A DNA stretch of 6,189 nucleotides from Clostridia bacterium (GTDB lineage: Bacteria > Bacillota > Clostridia > Oscillospirales > CAG-382), in assembly GCA_017959195.1 (NCBI GenBank), contig JAGDBE010000138.1:1-6189 (forward strand), given 5' to 3'. Below the pieces are notes generated by a model. That model searched no databases and was not told the DNA's origin. It saw only the letters and a program-made list of their open reading frames with translations. Shown one piece after another: positions 1-5,608 of the stretch. Numbering within the stretch: position 1 is the stretch's first letter; each line of letters starts with the position of its first letter. The translations under genes and the position numbers were made by a program.

Positions 1-28
1 ATAGTAATTCCATTCTCATCCGGGTAAG

Positions 29-59
29 AAAAAACCCCGCAAACGATGAATTCCCGGGG
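29..59 (-). terminator. Rho-independent terminator of the rplM-rpsI operon
   Basis: Read on the minus strand, a CCCCG arm (59-55) pairs with a CGGGG arm (39-35) across a loop of about 15 bases and is followed directly by six T residues (34-29). It begins 18 bases after the rpsI stop codon, the usual place for an operon terminator. The perfect stem is only 5 bp, though all G/C, and the loop is long, so it may be less efficient than the hairpin at 2375-2414. Confidence 0.72.
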
Positions 60-77
60 ATTATCGGTTGTCTGAAT

Positions 78-479
78 TTATCTCTTCGAGAACTGAGGTG
101 CACGACGGGCGGCTTTGAGACCGTACTTCTTTCTTTCCTTCATTCTCGGGTCTCTTGTTAAGAAACCTGCTTTTTTGAGAACGGTTCGGTAATTCGGATC
201 TACCTGAAGGAGCGCTCTTGCAACTCCGTGACGGATAGCGCCCGCCTGGCCGGATACGCCGCCGCCGGTAACTCTCGTTACGATATCGAACGTTCCGAGC
301 GTCTTTGTAGCCTCAAGGGGCTGACGAACGATGAGTTTGAGCGTTTCAAGTCCGAAATAGTCGTCAATATCTCTTCCGTTTATCGTGATAACGCCTGTTC
401 CCTGCATAATTCTTACGCGGGCAACCGAACTCTTTCTTCTGCCTGTTCCGTAAAAATACGGTTTTGCACTTGTATACAT
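78..479 (-). CDS. rpsI: 30S ribosomal protein S9 (uS9)
   Basis: This is small-subunit ribosomal protein S9, which binds the head of 16S rRNA and reaches the P-site tRNA with its C-terminal tail. The 133-residue product fits the family length of about 130. Visible hallmarks are YGTGRRKSSVARV near residues 10-22, the GQAGAIRHG segment in the middle, and the basic tail from residue 108 (TRDPRMKERKKYGLKAARR) ending in the invariant SKR at 131-133; in known ribosomes this final Lys-Arg touches the P-site tRNA. The ATG is preceded by AGGAGG at 495-490 with a 10-base spacer. The gene lies 17 bases after rplM, so the two are almost certainly co-transcribed, the conserved bacterial arrangement. The short lead before YFYGTGRRK is typical of Clostridia. 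The gene appears intact. Confidence 0.98.
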   Translation of the reverse strand: MYTSAKPYFYGTGRRKSSVARVRIMQGTGVITINGRDIDDYFGLETLKLIVRQPLEATKTLGTFDIVTRVTGGGVSGQAGAIRHGVARALLQVDPNYRTVLKKAGFLTRDPRMKERKKYGLKAARRAPQFSKR

Positions 480-496
480 TATTCAGTTACCTCCTT

Positions 497-922
497 TTAT
501 GCAAGTATGATAGGCTTCTGAGCCTGATTGTTGTGCTCGCCGCCCTTATAGAGCTTGAGTCTCGTAAGGCTCTTGGCGCCGATTGAATTCTTGGGAAGCA
601 TGCCTTTTACGGCAAGCATCATTGCTTTTGCAGAGTCTTTTGCCATGAGTTCCTTATACTTTACGGCTTTAAGACCGCCTATATAACCCGAATGATGATA
701 GTAGAACTTCTTTTCGAGTTTCTTTCCGGTGAGAACAGCTTTATCCGTATTTATGATTATTACGAATTCACCGCAGTCAACGTGGGGCGTAAATTCAGGT
801 CTGTGTTTGCCGCGAAGTATATCCGCCGCTTTTACGGCTGTTTTTCCGAGCGGAACGCCTGCTGCGTCAATAACGTACCATTTACGTTCCACTTCGTTTG
901 CTTTTGCCATGAATGTGGACAT
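497..922 (-). CDS. rplM: 50S ribosomal protein L13 (uL13)
   Basis: This is large-subunit ribosomal protein L13, an early-assembling protein that binds 23S rRNA. The 141-residue product matches the family length of about 142-145. Landmarks are RKWYVIDA at residues 13-20, LRGKHRPEFTPHVDCGEFVI at 36-55, the tyrosine/histidine-rich YYHHSGYIGGLK at 74-85, AVKGMLPKN at 104-112 and the conserved GEHNNQAQKP at 128-137. Starting at 922 is favoured over an internal Met5 because AGGAGG lies 8 bases upstream and the MSTFMAK beginning is typical of Firmicutes L13. It is the first gene of the rplM-rpsI operon and is driven by the promoter at 959-987. No frameshift or missing conserved segment is visible. 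Confidence 0.98.
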   Translation of the reverse strand: MSTFMAKANEVERKWYVIDAAGVPLGKTAVKAADILRGKHRPEFTPHVDCGEFVIIINTDKAVLTGKKLEKKFYYHHSGYIGGLKAVKYKELMAKDSAKAMMLAVKGMLPKNSIGAKSLTRLKLYKGGEHNNQAQKPIILA

Positions 923-930
923 TATTATTT

Positions 931-936
931 CCTCCT
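931..936 (-). promoter_or_regulatory. Shine-Dalgarno site fixing the rplM start
   Basis: On the minus strand this reads AGGAGG, a full anti-Shine-Dalgarno match 8 bases before the ATG at 922-920. It decides between that start and the in-frame Met5 codon at 910-908, which lies 20 bases away and has no site of its own. Confidence 0.85.
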
Positions 937-958
937 GTAAGTTTAATCAACATATGTT

Positions 959-987
959 ATTATAATCGGCAATTACGGAAAAGTCAA
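959..987 (-). promoter_or_regulatory. Sigma-A promoter of rplM-rpsI
   Basis: On the minus strand TTGACT (987-982) and TATAAT (964-959) are separated by exactly 17 bases. This is 11 of 12 matches to the vegetative consensus with ideal spacing. Transcription should start near 952, giving a leader of only about 30 bases that contains little beyond the ribosome-binding site. The A/T-rich DNA immediately upstream (about 988-1020) could act as an UP element; that part is inference. Confidence 0.92.
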
Positions 988-1174
988 TATATTTTTTTGA
1001 ATTTCAATATTTTATTTTATAATCTCTGTATATCTTTGTTTTTCTTTTGTATTCTCTTTGTTTCTTTTGCGCGGTTTACGTTATTATTTTTAAAAACAGC
1101 ACCTTTTTCTCCGTTTTTCTTCTCTTTTCGAAAAGCGCATATTTGAACGGATTATAAATTTTAATACAAAACAC

Positions 1175-1203
1175 TTTAATTTATGATAGAAAAATGATAG
1201 AAT
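1175..1203 (+). promoter_or_regulatory. Candidate promoter of the CHR transporter pair
   Basis: TAGAAT at 1198-1203 is preceded by TGA, making an extended -10 element (1195-1203). A poor -35 candidate, TTTAAT, lies 17 bases upstream at 1175-1180. A start near 1210 would give a leader of about 25 bases. A competing -10, TATGAT at 1182-1187, arises because ATGATAGAA occurs twice (1183-1191 and 1194-1202). Which hexamer is used cannot be decided from the sequence. Confidence 0.45.
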
Positions 1204-1234
1204 AGTTAAAATCGAACTTATCGGGAAAAGGAAA

Positions 1235-1813
1235 ATGAAAGAATTATTTGAACTCTATCTGTCTTTTTTCAAAATAGGAATACTTACATTCGGCGGCGGA
1301 TACGCGATGATTCCGATGCTTGAAAGAGAAATTGTCGTAAAAAACAAATGGGCAACCTACGACGAGCTTATGAATTATTTTGCGGTAAGCCAGTGCACGC
1401 CCGGAGTTATCGCCGTGAACACCGCGACGTTTATCGGCTACAAAAAGAAAGGCGTAATCGGCGGACTGTTTTCAACTCTCGGAGTAATCACCCCGTCGAT
1501 TATAATAATATGCCTTTTGGCAGGTATTTTAGACGTTTTTGCCGACAACGCCTACGTTAAGCACGCTTTTGCGGGCATAAGCATCGCGGTATGCGCTCTT
1601 ATGGTGTCCGCACTTATTAAGATGTTTAAATCGGGCGTAAAAGACGTTTTTACGCTTATTATCGCGATTGCCGCAATAGTTTTTGCGTTTTTCTTCAAGG
1701 TTTCAAACATCATAATAGTTATTTCGGCGGGCATTCTCGGCTGCATATACAAGGCGCTCTCCGAAAAGCGTAAAAATCATTCAAAAAACGCGGACAAGGA
1801 GGGTGAAAAATGA
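1235..1813 (+). CDS. Short-chain CHR-family chromate/anion transporter, N-type subunit
   Basis: This 192-residue integral membrane protein carries a single CHR (Chromate_transp) domain. The family moves chromate, and perhaps other oxyanions, across the cytoplasmic membrane; in Firmicutes two short proteins replace the single two-domain ChrA, as with the B. subtilis YwrA/YwrB pair. Diagnostic motifs are FFKIG near 11-15, TFGGGYAMIPMLE at 18-30 and SQCTPGVIAVNTATFIGY at 52-69, followed by Gly-rich helix starts (G73, G76, G77) and P87. Hydrophobic segments lie at about 74-98, 111-131, 137-153 and 157-173; the tail from 176 is charged and probably cytoplasmic. The start has a weak, close Shine-Dalgarno (AAAAGG ending 3 bases before the ATG). 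Its stop overlaps the next start in ATGA. The actual substrate is not proven by sequence; chromate export is the family assignment. Confidence 0.92.
   Translation: MKELFELYLSFFKIGILTFGGGYAMIPMLEREIVVKNKWATYDELMNYFAVSQCTPGVIAVNTATFIGYKKKGVIGGLFSTLGVITPSIIIICLLAGILDVFADNAYVKHAFAGISIAVCALMVSALIKMFKSGVKDVFTLIIAIAAIVFAFFFKVSNIIIVISAGILGCIYKALSEKRKNHSKNADKEGEK
1796..1802 (+). promoter_or_regulatory. Shine-Dalgarno site of the second CHR gene, inside the first
   Basis: AAGGAGG lies within the last codons of the upstream CHR gene, 7 bases before the overlapping ATG at 1810. It is much stronger than the site of the first gene, so the second subunit may be translated at least as well, by its own initiation or by coupling through the ATGA overlap. 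Confidence 0.8.
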
Positions 1814-2364
1814 GCGTTTACCTTCTCATCTTCCTTGAATTTTTCAAAACCGGTCTTTTTGCGGTGGGCGGCGGGCTTGCAACCTTCCCCTTCCTGTTCG
1901 CGATAGCCGAAAAATACGGCTGGTTCAGCGTAAAACAGCTTGCCGACATGATAGCGGTATCGGAATCGACTCCGGGACCTATCGGAGTAAACGTTGCTAC
2001 CTATTGCGGATTTACCGTTTCGGGCGTTTTGGGCGCTGTTTTTGCCACGCTCTCGCTTGTTTTGCCGAGTTTTATCGTAATCACGGTAATTGCGGGATTA
2101 CTTAAAAATTTCAGCAAAAACAAGACCGTAAACAACTTCTTTTACGGTCTGCGCCCGGCAGTTTTGGGACTTATCGTCGTTGCGCTTTCGAGCATTTTCG
2201 AAATCGCATTCGTAAACCGCGGCGCCGCCGACGCTTTTTCTATGTTAAACCCGATAAAATTCGCCGTATTTGCGCTTATATTGTTTCTTGTGCTCAAATT
2301 CAAGAAGCATCCCGTTTTATACATCATTCTCGGCGCGATTTTTGGCATATTGTTCGCATTTTAA
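1810..2364 (+). CDS. Short-chain CHR-family chromate/anion transporter, C-type subunit
   Basis: This is the 184-residue partner of the preceding CHR protein. It carries FFKTGLFAVGGGLATFPFL at 11-29, SESTPGPIGVNVATYCGF at 51-68, P86, and GLRPAVLGLI at 113-122, a conserved Arg-Pro motif that the first subunit lacks (it has AGISIAVCALMV instead). Hydrophobic helices follow at about 72-98, 113-132, 148-163 and 167-184, and the chain ends in the membrane with almost no tail. In the CHR superfamily the paired halves are thought to insert in opposite orientations and form one transporter; applying that here is inference from the family. The gene overlaps its upstream partner by 4 bases (ATGA), so synthesis is probably coupled. 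Transcription ends at the hairpin beginning 11 bases after the stop codon. Confidence 0.92.
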   Translation: MSVYLLIFLEFFKTGLFAVGGGLATFPFLFAIAEKYGWFSVKQLADMIAVSESTPGPIGVNVATYCGFTVSGVLGAVFATLSLVLPSFIVITVIAGLLKNFSKNKTVNNFFYGLRPAVLGLIVVALSSIFEIAFVNRGAADAFSMLNPIKFAVFALILFLVLKFKKHPVLYIILGAIFGILFAF

Positions 2365-2374
2365 TTGAAAACAC

Positions 2375-2414
2375 AAAAAAATGCTGAAAAACTTTCGTTT
2401 TTCAGCATTTTTTT
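2375..2414. terminator. Shared bidirectional intrinsic terminator
   Basis: ATGCTGAAAAAC (2381-2392) and GTTTTTCAGCAT (2397-2408) form a perfect 12-bp stem with a TTTC loop. The stem is flanked by six A residues on the left and six T residues on the right, which extend it to 18 bp. It is T-tailed on both strands, so it can end both the CHR transcript (stop 11 bases to the left) and the leftward transcript of the secreted-protein gene (stop 12 bases to the right). Confidence 0.93.
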
Positions 2415-2426
2415 ATTTTGATCCGA

Positions 2427-3893
2427 TTAGATTCCCGTAACAGCCGCTTCGCATGCGGGATGGATGTTATAAAGCGTATCGAACGCCATTATTTTAATGG
2501 TTGACGCGCCGTCAAACGCGGAAAGCGGGAACGTCGACGTTGCTCCTGTTGCAAACGACCTTATGCAGTTAATCATTCTGCCGTCGTCAGCGTAACCTGC
2601 CGCGAAGAGATATGAAGGCGACGGGTTGGAGATGTTAAGAATGATTTGCTCACCCGAAACGTAAGCGCTCATTACCATGGGCTTTCTTATTTTCAGCGTG
2701 GGCATTTCGTTTTTGACGGTCCAGGTTTTGTCAAAGTCGAATTTCATATTGTTTTCAAGAAATTCACGGCTGAGCAGCGTGCTTCTTTCAACGGGGGTTC
2801 CCGATACCGCCTGAACGGAAACCGCGGAGCTCGGAGAAAGCGTTATGTCGTCGGCGTAATAGAGATTTCCGGTCGTTCCTTCCGACGAGCTTCTGCCGAC
2901 GAGTGCGCTTATATAATATCTCTTTGATTTAGGTGTTCCCGTATAGAAAATATCGCAGAGGGTAAAGCAGTTATCGAAATCAAATCTCGTTTCCGATTCG
3001 GTAACGCCCGAATCCGTACCTATTATTCCGCCGACAATGCCGCCCGCGCAGAATTCGCAGAGAAGATCGAGTTCAATCGAGCCCTGCGTAAAGCAGTTCT
3101 GTACGGGATATGTCAGTTTTTTCTGGTCGACGAGTCCGATAATTCCGCCGACGTACTGGTTTGAACGCGCCGAGCTGAAAATATCAACGTCAGCGGTATT
3201 GTTCAGCACGCTTACCTTTATTTCGTTCGTCGTCTTGTTGTCGATATTGCCGACGATACCGCCGACTATCGATCTGAGCTTTGACGAAATATTCATTTTC
3301 GCATTTACCGAGCAGTTTTCGATATAATAATCCTTTTCGTTGCTGTCGGTGTTGAAATACGCGCAGATACCTCCCGCATAAACCGTATAATCCGACTGCG
3401 CGGTAATATCAAGGTTTATTACGAACAGATTTTTTATCGTCGCGTTCACGCAATACGGAAACATACCTACGCAAAGCGCCTGCGTCGCGTTGCTTCCGGA
3501 AGCGGTGATAGTTACGTTCTTTACTGCGTATCCGTCGCCGTCAAAGTCGCCCATAAACGGCGTATCCTCGGAATTTCCTATCGGAATCATGTTCGTATCG
3601 GAAAAATCCAAATCCGTAGTGAGTTTATAGCTCTTTCCCGAATACAGCATATTTCCGTTATTTACGAGATTTGCAAGTTTATTCATATCTTCCGTACTTG
3701 AAATCAGATACGGATCATCCGGCGTTCCCGAGCCGTCGAAGGATGCCGAGAGTTCCAGCACTTCCGGCTCAGATGCCGTAGGTTCAATATAGTGTTCTCT
3801 TGAACTTTCCACGCTTTCAACTATCGGCGACGCGCTTACCGAAATTACAAGAATAATCAGGGCTGCTGCTGCAAACATAATTTTCTTTATCAT
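2427..3893 (-). CDS. Secreted GLUG-repeat protein, function unknown
   Basis: I do not recognise a named gene. The 488-residue product starts with a clear signal peptide (K3-K4, hydrophobic core about 5-18, likely cleavage after V19-S20-A21) and has no lipobox, sortase motif or transmembrane anchor, so it should be released or loosely held. After an acidic linker comes FDGSGTPDDPYLISSTEDM (52-70) leading to LTTDLDF and PIGNSEDTPFMGDFDGDGY, the usual entry into GLUG proteins. GLUG-like units follow: YAGGICAYF (172-180), VGGIVGNI (210-217), YVGGIIGLV (247-255) and AGGIVGGIIG (283-292), several ending in an NC turn (194, 267, 309). WTVKNEMPTLK (391-401) closes the repeats, and a C-terminal beta-sandwich-like segment (about 406-488) resembles a domain seen in clostridial exoproteins. 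No catalytic motif is evident; a right-handed beta-helix with an adhesive or glycan-binding role is a guess. AGGAGG lies 7 bases before the ATG, 33 bases after gpmI. Confidence 0.85.
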   Translation of the reverse strand: MIKKIMFAAAALIILVISVSASPIVESVESSREHYIEPTASEPEVLELSASFDGSGTPDDPYLISSTEDMNKLANLVNNGNMLYSGKSYKLTTDLDFSDTNMIPIGNSEDTPFMGDFDGDGYAVKNVTITASGSNATQALCVGMFPYCVNATIKNLFVINLDITAQSDYTVYAGGICAYFNTDSNEKDYYIENCSVNAKMNISSKLRSIVGGIVGNIDNKTTNEIKVSVLNNTADVDIFSSARSNQYVGGIIGLVDQKKLTYPVQNCFTQGSIELDLLCEFCAGGIVGGIIGTDSGVTESETRFDFDNCFTLCDIFYTGTPKSKRYYISALVGRSSSEGTTGNLYYADDITLSPSSAVSVQAVSGTPVERSTLLSREFLENNMKFDFDKTWTVKNEMPTLKIRKPMVMSAYVSGEQIILNISNPSPSYLFAAGYADDGRMINCIRSFATGATSTFPLSAFDGASTIKIMAFDTLYNIHPACEAAVTGI

Positions 3894-3926
3894 AATAAAT
3901 CCTCCTGAAAATGAGATTTAATACGC

Positions 3927-5585
3927 TTATTTTATTTCAATCATACTTTCGTCCCATTTTTCCGGCGCCTTATAACCCATAAGGTTTACAAGGGTTGCCG
4001 CAATATTGGAAAGTCCGTATTTTCCTTCGGTTCTGACGGTATAGTTGTCCGCTCCGAAATTATCGTATATAATGCACGGCACGGGATTCAGCGTATGGCT
4101 TGTCTTTGCCTTGTATTTTCCGCTTTTATCGGTTTTGGGTTCTCCCGTCTTCTTATCGGTTTCATACATTTCGTCGGAATTTCCGTGGTCCGCAGTAATA
4201 ATTGCGACGCCGTGAAGCTTATCGACAGTTTCGATTATCCTTGCGATACAAAGGTCCAGAGACTCTATTCCGACAACCGTTGCGTAATAGCTGCCCGTAT
4301 GTCCGACCATGTCGCCGTTCGGGAAGTTTACGCGCATAAATCTGTATTTGCCCTCTTTTGCAACTTCTATGAGTCTGTCCGTTATCTCGGCGCACTTCAT
4401 CCACGGGCGCTGTTCGAACGGAATCACGTCGGACTTGATTTCCTCGTATTTTTCGGTCTTTTCATCGAATTTTCCGCTTCTGTTGCCGTTCCAGAAATAC
4501 GTTACGTGTCCGAATTTCTGTGTTTCGGAAAGCGCGTACTGGTACACGCCCGTCTTTGCAAGATATTCTCCCATGGTATCGGTAATTTCGGGCGGACTTA
4601 CGAGGTATCTCGACGGAATATGAAGGTCTCCGTCGTATTCGAGCATGCCCGCGTAAGTTACCTTCGGGAAGCGAACTCTGTCGAATTTATCGAAATTCTC
4701 CGTCTCAAACGCCTTCGAAATTTCTATTGCTCTGTCGCCTCTGAAATTATAGAAAACGACGCTGTCGCCGTCGCAGATTTCGCCTACCGGTTTTCCGTCT
4801 TTTGCAATAACGAATGCCGGGAGGTCCTGGTCTATGCAGCCGGTCTCTTTTCTGTAAGTTTCTATTGCGTCTTTTGCGCTTTCAAATTTTCTTCCCTCTC
4901 CCAAAACGTGGGTATGCCAGCCGCGCTCAACCATCGACCAGTCCGCTTCGTATCTGTCCATGGTGATATTCATTCTTCCGCCGCCCGACGCTATTTTTAC
5001 GTCAAAGCCGTCTTTTCCGATTTCCGAAAGGTATTCTTCAAACGGATTTACGTAGTCGAGCGCCGACGTTTCTCCTACGTCGCGGCCGTCAAGAAGGATA
5101 TGTATTCTGACCTTCTTCACGCCCTCTTTTTTCGCCTGCTCTATCATATATTTGAGGTGGTCTATATGCGAATGAACGTTTCCGTCGGAAAACAGGCCTA
5201 TAAAATGAAGCGTCTTGCCCGTGTCCTTTACGGATACGATTTCTTTCCATGCTTTTGATTCAAACATCTTTCCGCTTTCAAGCGAATTTGACACGAGTTT
5301 TGCGCCCTGCGCAAAAACCTGTCCCGCGCCGAGTGCGTTATGTCCTACTTCCGAGTTTCCCATGTCGTCGTCTGACGGAAGTCCGACCGCAACGCCGTGC
5401 GCCTTGAGTTTGAGTGTGGGGTACTTTGACATCAGCATATCGAGTGTCGGAGTATTTGCGTTTTTAACTGCGTTTCCGGGGCCGTCCGGTGCAATTCCGA
5501 CGCCGTCCATTACGATGATGAAGACAGGACGTTTTTTCATCTCCTCATCATCTTTTTTAAAATTAAGTGTTTCAAGCGGGTTCAT
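3927..5585 (-). CDS. gpmI: 2,3-bisphosphoglycerate-independent phosphoglycerate mutase, long form
   Basis: This cytosolic glycolytic enzyme interconverts 3- and 2-phosphoglycerate through a phosphoserine intermediate and needs two metal ions, usually manganese. From the start chosen here (552 residues) the alkaline-phosphatase-fold residues are all present: D27 (MDG), nucleophile S78 in DMGNSEVGHNALGAG, H138 in DGNVHSHIDH, R168-D169 in DGRD, R204 and R211 in GGGRMNITMDRYEADW, R282 and R285 in FRGDR, K357 in ETQKFGH, D425 and H429 in NGDMVGH, D466-H467 in TADHGNSDEM, and H497 in TSHTLNPVP. It is about 40 residues longer than the common bacterial form; DRVRFPKVTYAGML, RYLVSPPEI and FGHVTYFWNGNRSG resemble plant and trypanosomatid enzymes. 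The usual DGWG is DGVG. The start at 5585 is preferred over 5591 by ribosome-site spacing; Met at 5540, just before KKRPVF, is a further option. Confidence 0.96.
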   Translation of the reverse strand: MNPLETLNFKKDDEEMKKRPVFIIVMDGVGIAPDGPGNAVKNANTPTLDMLMSKYPTLKLKAHGVAVGLPSDDDMGNSEVGHNALGAGQVFAQGAKLVSNSLESGKMFESKAWKEIVSVKDTGKTLHFIGLFSDGNVHSHIDHLKYMIEQAKKEGVKKVRIHILLDGRDVGETSALDYVNPFEEYLSEIGKDGFDVKIASGGGRMNITMDRYEADWSMVERGWHTHVLGEGRKFESAKDAIETYRKETGCIDQDLPAFVIAKDGKPVGEICDGDSVVFYNFRGDRAIEISKAFETENFDKFDRVRFPKVTYAGMLEYDGDLHIPSRYLVSPPEITDTMGEYLAKTGVYQYALSETQKFGHVTYFWNGNRSGKFDEKTEKYEEIKSDVIPFEQRPWMKCAEITDRLIEVAKEGKYRFMRVNFPNGDMVGHTGSYYATVVGIESLDLCIARIIETVDKLHGVAIITADHGNSDEMYETDKKTGEPKTDKSGKYKAKTSHTLNPVPCIIYDNFGADNYTVRTEGKYGLSNIAATLVNLMGYKAPEKWDESMIEIK

Positions 5586-5592
5586 ATTCATT

Positions 5593-5597
5593 CTCCT
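5593..5597 (-). promoter_or_regulatory. Shine-Dalgarno site deciding the gpmI start
   Basis: On the minus strand AGGAG sits 7 bases before the ATG at 5585 but only 1 base before the in-frame ATG at 5591. Normal spacing therefore points to the second Met codon. The downstream Met at 5540 also has GAGGAG, but directly abutting it, too close for efficient use. Confidence 0.7.
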
Positions 5598-5608
5598 ATA
5601 TGTTAAAA

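Larger units (their letters stand above)
923..1234. other. Divergent A/T-rich intergenic region, no gene
   Basis: This 312-base gap separates leftward rplM from the rightward CHR genes. It holds the strong rplM promoter (959-987), a small inverted repeat just upstream of it (997-1007), a markedly pyrimidine-rich stretch on the plus strand (about 1024-1130) ending in the 12-bp palindrome CTTTTCGAAAAG (1124-1135), and a candidate promoter with a 9-bp direct repeat before the CHR genes (1175-1203). The open frames crossing it are compositionally biased (runs of Phe, Leu and Ser), lack ribosome-binding sites and look non-coding. No tRNA, riboswitch or attenuator fold was recognised. Confidence 0.8.

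Noticed and set aside
1..27. A possible C-terminal end of a plus-strand gene (IVIPFSSG then a stop)
   Set aside because: Eight codons at a window edge cannot support a gene call.
1..77. An open frame on the minus strand in phase with rpsI after its stop, reading about 25 codons to the window edge (PREFIVCGVFSYPDENGIT)
   Set aside because: It has no usual start codon or ribosome-binding site and runs straight through the rpsI terminator. A coincidental frame is the simpler reading; flanking sequence would be needed to argue otherwise.
1124..1135. The palindrome CTTTTCGAAAAG as a terminator or operator
   Set aside because: It has no loop room for a hairpin and no T-tail, and it is distant from both promoters. 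A chance palindrome is likely.
913..1146. A 77-codon plus-strand frame in the divergent intergenic region
   Set aside because: It is almost all Phe, Leu, Ser and Ile from T-rich DNA, begins inside rplM, covers the rplM promoter and has no ribosome-binding site.
1235..2364. The two CHR genes as a single chrA broken by a frameshift
   Set aside because: Each half has its own start, Shine-Dalgarno site and complete CHR domain, and the ATGA overlap is a normal operon junction. Paired short CHR genes are an established arrangement in Firmicutes.
4095..5258. A long 387-codon open frame on the plus strand opposite gpmI
   Set aside because: The translation is low-quality (runs of Phe, Val, Arg, Ser, Tyr) with no family resemblance. 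It mirrors codon bias of the well-supported gpmI on the other strand.
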